From the NCBI RefSeq assembly GCF_007992495.1, contig NZ_BKAJ01000076.1:1-64000 (forward strand): a stretch of 64,000 nt of DNA, written 5' to 3'. The notes under the pieces were generated by a model. That model was not told the DNA's origin. It made no database searches and saw only the letters and a list, made by a program, of their open reading frames with translations. Positions within the stretch are counted from its first letter, which is position 1; each line of letters begins with the position of its first letter. Shown here piece by piece: positions 59,190 to 64,000 of this stretch. The translations under genes were made by a program, and so were the position numbers. This DNA is from Reyranella soli. GTDB lineage: Bacteria; Pseudomonadota; Alphaproteobacteria; Reyranellales; Reyranellaceae.

Positions 59190-59537
59190 TCAGAGACCTA
59201 TGGGCACCTTGTCGATGGAGCGCCGGCCCGCCGGGCGCAGGATCCTGATGAAGCCGGCAGCGAAGACACGCAGCACGAACACGCCGAATGCCCCGGCCGC
59301 GCCGGCCAGCAGAAGCTGAATCAGATGCCAGTGGCGCATCGTCAGCACGGTGAATTCGCCGCCGAAATCAAAGATGGCGAACTCGAGACCCGCCTCGCCG
59401 AACAGCGCCGGATCGACGGCGTCACCGAACGAGGCGAGGATCATGCAGATCACCACCGAGGCGACGAACAGCTCGCCGGCGCCGGAGGTCGTCCGGACGG
59501 CGTTGTTCGCGCGCTGGGAATGGCGGATCAGCAGCAT
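59190..59537 (-). CDS. Membrane protein of unknown function
   Basis: A 115-residue protein with two hydrophobic segments (ELFVASVVICMILASFGDAV and LIQLLLAGAAGAFGVFVLRV) separated by an acidic loop (FGEAGLEFAIFDFGGEF), and a basic C-terminus. No family is recognised. It lies 45 bases upstream of the TerC gene on the same strand and may be cotranscribed with it. Confidence 0.55.
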   Translation of the reverse strand: MLLIRHSQRANNAVRTTSGAGELFVASVVICMILASFGDAVDPALFGEAGLEFAIFDFGGEFTVLTMRHWHLIQLLLAGAAGAFGVFVLRVFAAGFIRILRPAGRRSIDKVPIGL

Positions 59538-59596
59538 GACTCGCGCATTTAGGAGACGCAGTCGACGACGATCAAGGGAAAACGGTCGGCCTAATT

Positions 59597-59800
59597 TCAG
59601 CCATCATGGCGGTGCTCGCCGTGGCCCCCGTGCCCGAAGATATGCATCAGCGGGCAGGCGAGCAGCACGAGGTAGGGAAGGGCACCGAGGACGTGCCCGG
59701 TGTGGGTGATCAGCAGATAGGCGCCGGCTGCTGCCGCGACGACCGACAGTGTCCAACCCAACGGCGTGCGGATCAGCCAAGTACGCCAAGTGTGGCCCAT
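59597..59800 (-). CDS. DUF2933 family small membrane protein
   Basis: A 67-residue protein with two short helices (LGWTLSVVAAAAGAYLLITH, LPYLVLLACPLMHIF) and a His/Gly tail (GHGGHGEHRHDG). The CPLMHIF plus HGGH ending is typical of DUF2933, commonly found beside copper and heavy-metal genes. The His-rich tail could bind metal. ATG 59800 has GGAG 7 bases upstream. Confidence 0.82.
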   Translation of the reverse strand: MGHTWRTWLIRTPLGWTLSVVAAAAGAYLLITHTGHVLGALPYLVLLACPLMHIFGHGGHGEHRHDG

Positions 59801-59928
59801 GATGTGCTCCTTTCGACGTCCTCCAAGAGCAGTCTGGCTCGAAAGCGGCGTTCGCCAATTGAGCTGGATCAAGGCGGTACGCCGTCGGCAGATCAAGCTG
59901 CGATCGCGTCGACGAGAGGAGAACCGCC

Positions 59929-60242
59929 ATGGTTGTTGCCAACGTCCACACGCAGTCGCAGGCGAACGGACAGACGCCGACGATCCGGACCATCCCGGTC
60001 GCTGTCCTCGGCATGAGCCTCAGCCTGTTCCTCGCGACATCGTTCGTGCTGTGTGTCCTGGGCTACCTGCTGCTGCCCGGCCTACCCGTGAAGCACGAGG
60101 CGCTCGCCATCTTCCTGCCGGGCTTCGAGCTTCTGAGCTGGCAGGGCTTCGCGATCGGCCTGGCCGAGAGCTACGCCTGGGGCTGGTACATCGCCCTACT
60201 CCTGGGCACGCTCTACAACTTCTTTGCCCGGCGGCAGATGCC

Positions 60243-60246
<4 letters not shown>
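59929..60246 (+). CDS. DUF5676 family membrane protein
   Basis: A 105-residue protein with two helices (VAVLGMSLSLFLATSFVLCV and YAWGWYIALLLGTLYNFFAR). The layout and the GFELLSWQGFAIGLAESYAW segment match the DUF5676 family, which co-occurs with copper ATPases and CsoR. Its role is unknown. GAGGAGAAC precedes the ATG. Its last 4 bases overlap the convergent ATPase. Confidence 0.78.
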
Positions 60247-62570
<2,324 letters not shown>

Positions 62571-62581
62571 GGCTTGCCATG

Positions 62582-62600
62582 TATACCCTACGGGGGTATA
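62582..62600. promoter_or_regulatory. CsoR-type copper operator
   Basis: TATACCCTACGGGGGTATA is a perfect 7-5-7 inverted repeat, 12 bases before copA and 8 bases before csoR on the other strand. It fits the GC-rich TATAC-CCC-GGG-GTATA consensus of CsoR operators. Binding would repress both divergent genes until Cu(I) releases CsoR. Confidence 0.85.
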
Positions 62601-62608
62601 GTTCAAGG

Positions 62609-62884
62609 ATGGATGACAAGGTCAAGAAATCCCAGCTAGCCCGGCTCGGCCGCATCGAGGGCCAGGTGCGTGGCGTCGCCCGCATGATCGAGGAGGACCG
62701 CTACTGCATCGACGTGCTGACCCAGATCCGCGCCGTGCGCGCCGCTCTGGACCGCGTCGAACAGGAGACGCTGAGCGATCACCTGCAGCACTGCGTGGCG
62801 CACGCCTTCCATGCCGGCGACGAGCGCGATCGCCAGACCAAGATCGACGAATTGCTCGAAGTGCTGGACAACCGCCGGCGCTGA
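62609..62884 (+). CDS. csoR: CsoR family copper-sensing repressor
   Basis: A 91-residue helical repressor. The Cu(I) ligands are Cys33 (DRYCIDV), His58 and Cys62 (SDHLQHCVAHA), with spacing of 25 and 4 as in the founding CsoR. The start ARLGRIEGQVRGVARMIEED is standard. I chose ATG 62609; an in-frame ATG at 62579 would include the operator. The leader is so short that the promoter must overlap the operator. Confidence 0.92.
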   Translation: MDDKVKKSQLARLGRIEGQVRGVARMIEEDRYCIDVLTQIRAVRAALDRVEQETLSDHLQHCVAHAFHAGDERDRQTKIDELLEVLDNRRR

Positions 62885-63140
62885 CGCGCGTTTGCGGAAC
62901 GACGTTCTGACCGCATATTGACCGGCTCCTGCGCGACTCCTAGTGTCCGGCGCAGAGCGACACTGTCAGGACGCCGTGCTCCGGGAGAGCCCATCCGCCT
63001 TTTGATGTGGCGGGGCGTTGGTCCGACTTAAAGCCTGCTCTTTTCCATCGATGTCATCGACGTTGGCCGTCGCCTGAAGCGCGCGCGGCCGCGGAGCGGC
63101 GCATTGCGTTTGTGGGTCAACCTGAAGCTGGCGATTTCAC

Positions 63141-63374
63141 ATGAGCAAGCCCCTTCATGCCGATGCGGAATGGGATGCCGGCGATCTTGGCTGCGGCGAG
63201 CTCGTGCTCGACCTGCGCAAGCGCCTGCGGGCGATGCCCGGCGGTGTGCTCAAGGTCGTCGCCCGCGATATCGGGGCATCCGAGGACCTGCCGGCCTGGT
63301 GCCGGCTGACCGGCAACGAGCTGCTCGCCCACGACCCCGACACCACGAGCTTCTGGATTCGATCGCGTTCATGA
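63141..63374 (+). CDS. TusA-like protein with altered CPxP motif
   Basis: A 77-residue single-domain protein of the TusA/SirA/YedF fold: a beta strand, then the helix start DLGCGELVLDLRKRLRAMPG, then a LKVVARDIGASEDLPAWCRL strand-helix. In TusA the catalytic Cys lies in CPxP; here Cys18 is kept but both Pro are replaced (CGEL). A second Cys (AWCRL) is unusual. It may still carry sulfur, or act only as a binding protein. A DsrE-like gene follows 27 bases later. Confidence 0.7.
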   Translation: MSKPLHADAEWDAGDLGCGELVLDLRKRLRAMPGGVLKVVARDIGASEDLPAWCRLTGNELLAHDPDTTSFWIRSRS

Positions 63375-63401
63375 CAACCCTTTGAAACGGAGAGAAAGAG
63401 C

Positions 63402-63764
63402 ATGCCCGGGAAATTCGTCGTCAGCTTGACCAATGCCAAGAACGACACCGACAAGGCCACGGTCGCCTTCGTCGTCGCCAACGCGGCCGTCGCCTCCGAC
63501 AAGAAGACCCTGGTCTTCCTGTCGATCGAAGGGACGCGGCTTTCGCAGAAGGGTTACGCCGACGACATCCATGAGGAAGGCTTCGCGCCGCTCAAAGACC
63601 TGATGAAGAGCTTCGTCGAAGCCGGTGGCGAGATCTATGTCTGCTCGCCCTGCTTCAAGAAACGCAAGCTCGACGAGAACAACCTGGTCGCCGGCGCCGT
63701 TGTCGTCGGTGGCGCAAAGCTCGTGGAATTCATGGGCGAGGCCAGCCCGAGTGTGAGCTACTGA
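63402..63764 (+). CDS. DsrE/DsrF-like protein
   Basis: A 120-residue alpha/beta protein of the DsrE superfamily (KFVVSLTNAKNDTDKATVAF, then KTLVFLSIEGTRLSQKG). A VCSPCFKKRKL segment has CxxC, typical of members that take part in sulfur relay or peroxiredoxin-like chemistry. GGAGAG precedes its ATG. With the TusA-like gene it forms a likely sulfur-transfer pair. Confidence 0.8.
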   Translation: MPGKFVVSLTNAKNDTDKATVAFVVANAAVASDKKTLVFLSIEGTRLSQKGYADDIHEEGFAPLKDLMKSFVEAGGEIYVCSPCFKKRKLDENNLVAGAVVVGGAKLVEFMGEASPSVSY

Positions 63765-63780
63765 TCGCAGGAACCGCACC

Positions 63781-64000
63781 ATGAGCAGCAATCGCAGGAG
63801 TTTCATCGCGGGATCGGCCGGTCTCGCCGCCGCCTCGATCGTCGGCCCCGCGGTGGCCCAGACGAAGAAGAAGCTTCATTTCGGAGTCGGCCCCCTGTTG
63901 CCGAATCCGGACGACACCAAGAAGGCCTACATGCCGCTGTTTGCCCATCTGGCCAAGGAGCTCGGCGTCGATTTCGATCTCGTCGCCACGACCGACTGGG
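63781..64000 (+). CDS. PhnD-like ABC transporter binding protein, N-terminal part
   Basis: The first 73 residues of a periplasmic solute-binding protein, cut by the window edge. A twin-arginine-like signal (RRSFIAGSAGLAAASIVGPA) is followed by LHFGVGPLLPNPDDTKKAYM and PLFAHLAKELGVDFDLVATT, the start of the PhnD/phosphate-phosphite-type family. The ligand is unknown. It follows the DsrE-like gene by 16 bases, so it belongs to the same unit. Confidence 0.75.
   Translation, partial: MSSNRRSFIAGSAGLAAASIVGPAVAQTKKKLHFGVGPLLPNPDDTKKAYMPLFAHLAKELGVDFDLVATTDW

Noticed and set aside
62885..63140. Possible riboswitch before the TusA-like gene
   Set aside because: The 256-base gap has a CGGGAGAG segment, but no conserved glycine, TPP or cobalamin architecture could be traced.

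Overview
The window is a GC-rich stretch of bacterial chromosome, densely packed and typical of an alphaproteobacterium. Pointers to that group are the SigF/NrsF sigma factor pair with a bufferin-type target, the HemP plus HmuRSTUV haem operon, a cyo quinol oxidase without cyoE, and several palindromic intergenic repeats. A Reyranella/Rhodospirillales-like or Rhizobiales-like host is possible, but that is a guess. I found no rRNA, tRNA, CRISPR array or insertion sequence.

Layout. 1-6.3 kb: two PuuE-like polysaccharide deacetylases diverge from a xanthine-dehydrogenase-type pair (xdhA, xdhB). A TetR regulator follows, diverging from a glyoxalase-fold protein across a twin 19-bp operator. 6.9-12.1 kb: a short-chain dehydrogenase lacking its catalytic residues, a TerB/Coq4-like protein, an HNH nuclease of different base composition, an SCPx-type thiolase and a membrane-anchored trypsin-like protease. 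12.1-17.1 kb: cyoABCD and an AraC regulator. 17.1-27.6 kb: a minus-strand block with a complete but enlarged srf locus: two SrfA-like membrane proteins, the actin/Hsp70-fold SrfB, the P-loop SrfC, a Sel1-repeat membrane protein and a secreted 2H-phosphoesterase-like protein. This is the best candidate for a poorly described system.

28-30.4 kb: ECF sigma factor, NrsF anti-sigma factor, a cysteine-rich bufferin-like peptide and DoxX. Both divergent promoters carry a GTAAYG-N16-CGAAT signature. 31-38.4 kb: a haem uptake operon (hemP, TonB-dependent receptor, TonB-like protein, hmuS, hmuT, hmuU, hmuV) behind a Fur-like box. 39.4-53.5 kb: a potassium island with two Kup transporters, an outer-membrane porin, tiny membrane proteins and kdpFABCDE. 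A tandem 11-bp-period repeat lies upstream of kup, of the porin and of the kdp leader genes, which suggests one KdpE regulon.

53.5-59.5 kb is mixed: a DapA-family aldolase, an unknown pair, a PcaC-like protein, purC, a methyltransferase and a TerC-family protein. 59.6-62.9 kb is a copper island (DUF2933, DUF5676, CopA-type ATPase, CsoR with a palindromic operator). The right end holds a TusA-like protein, a DsrE-like protein and the start of a PhnD-like binding protein cut by the window edge.

At least four families of palindromic intergenic repeats are interspersed. One sits inside the haem operon between hmuT and hmuU.
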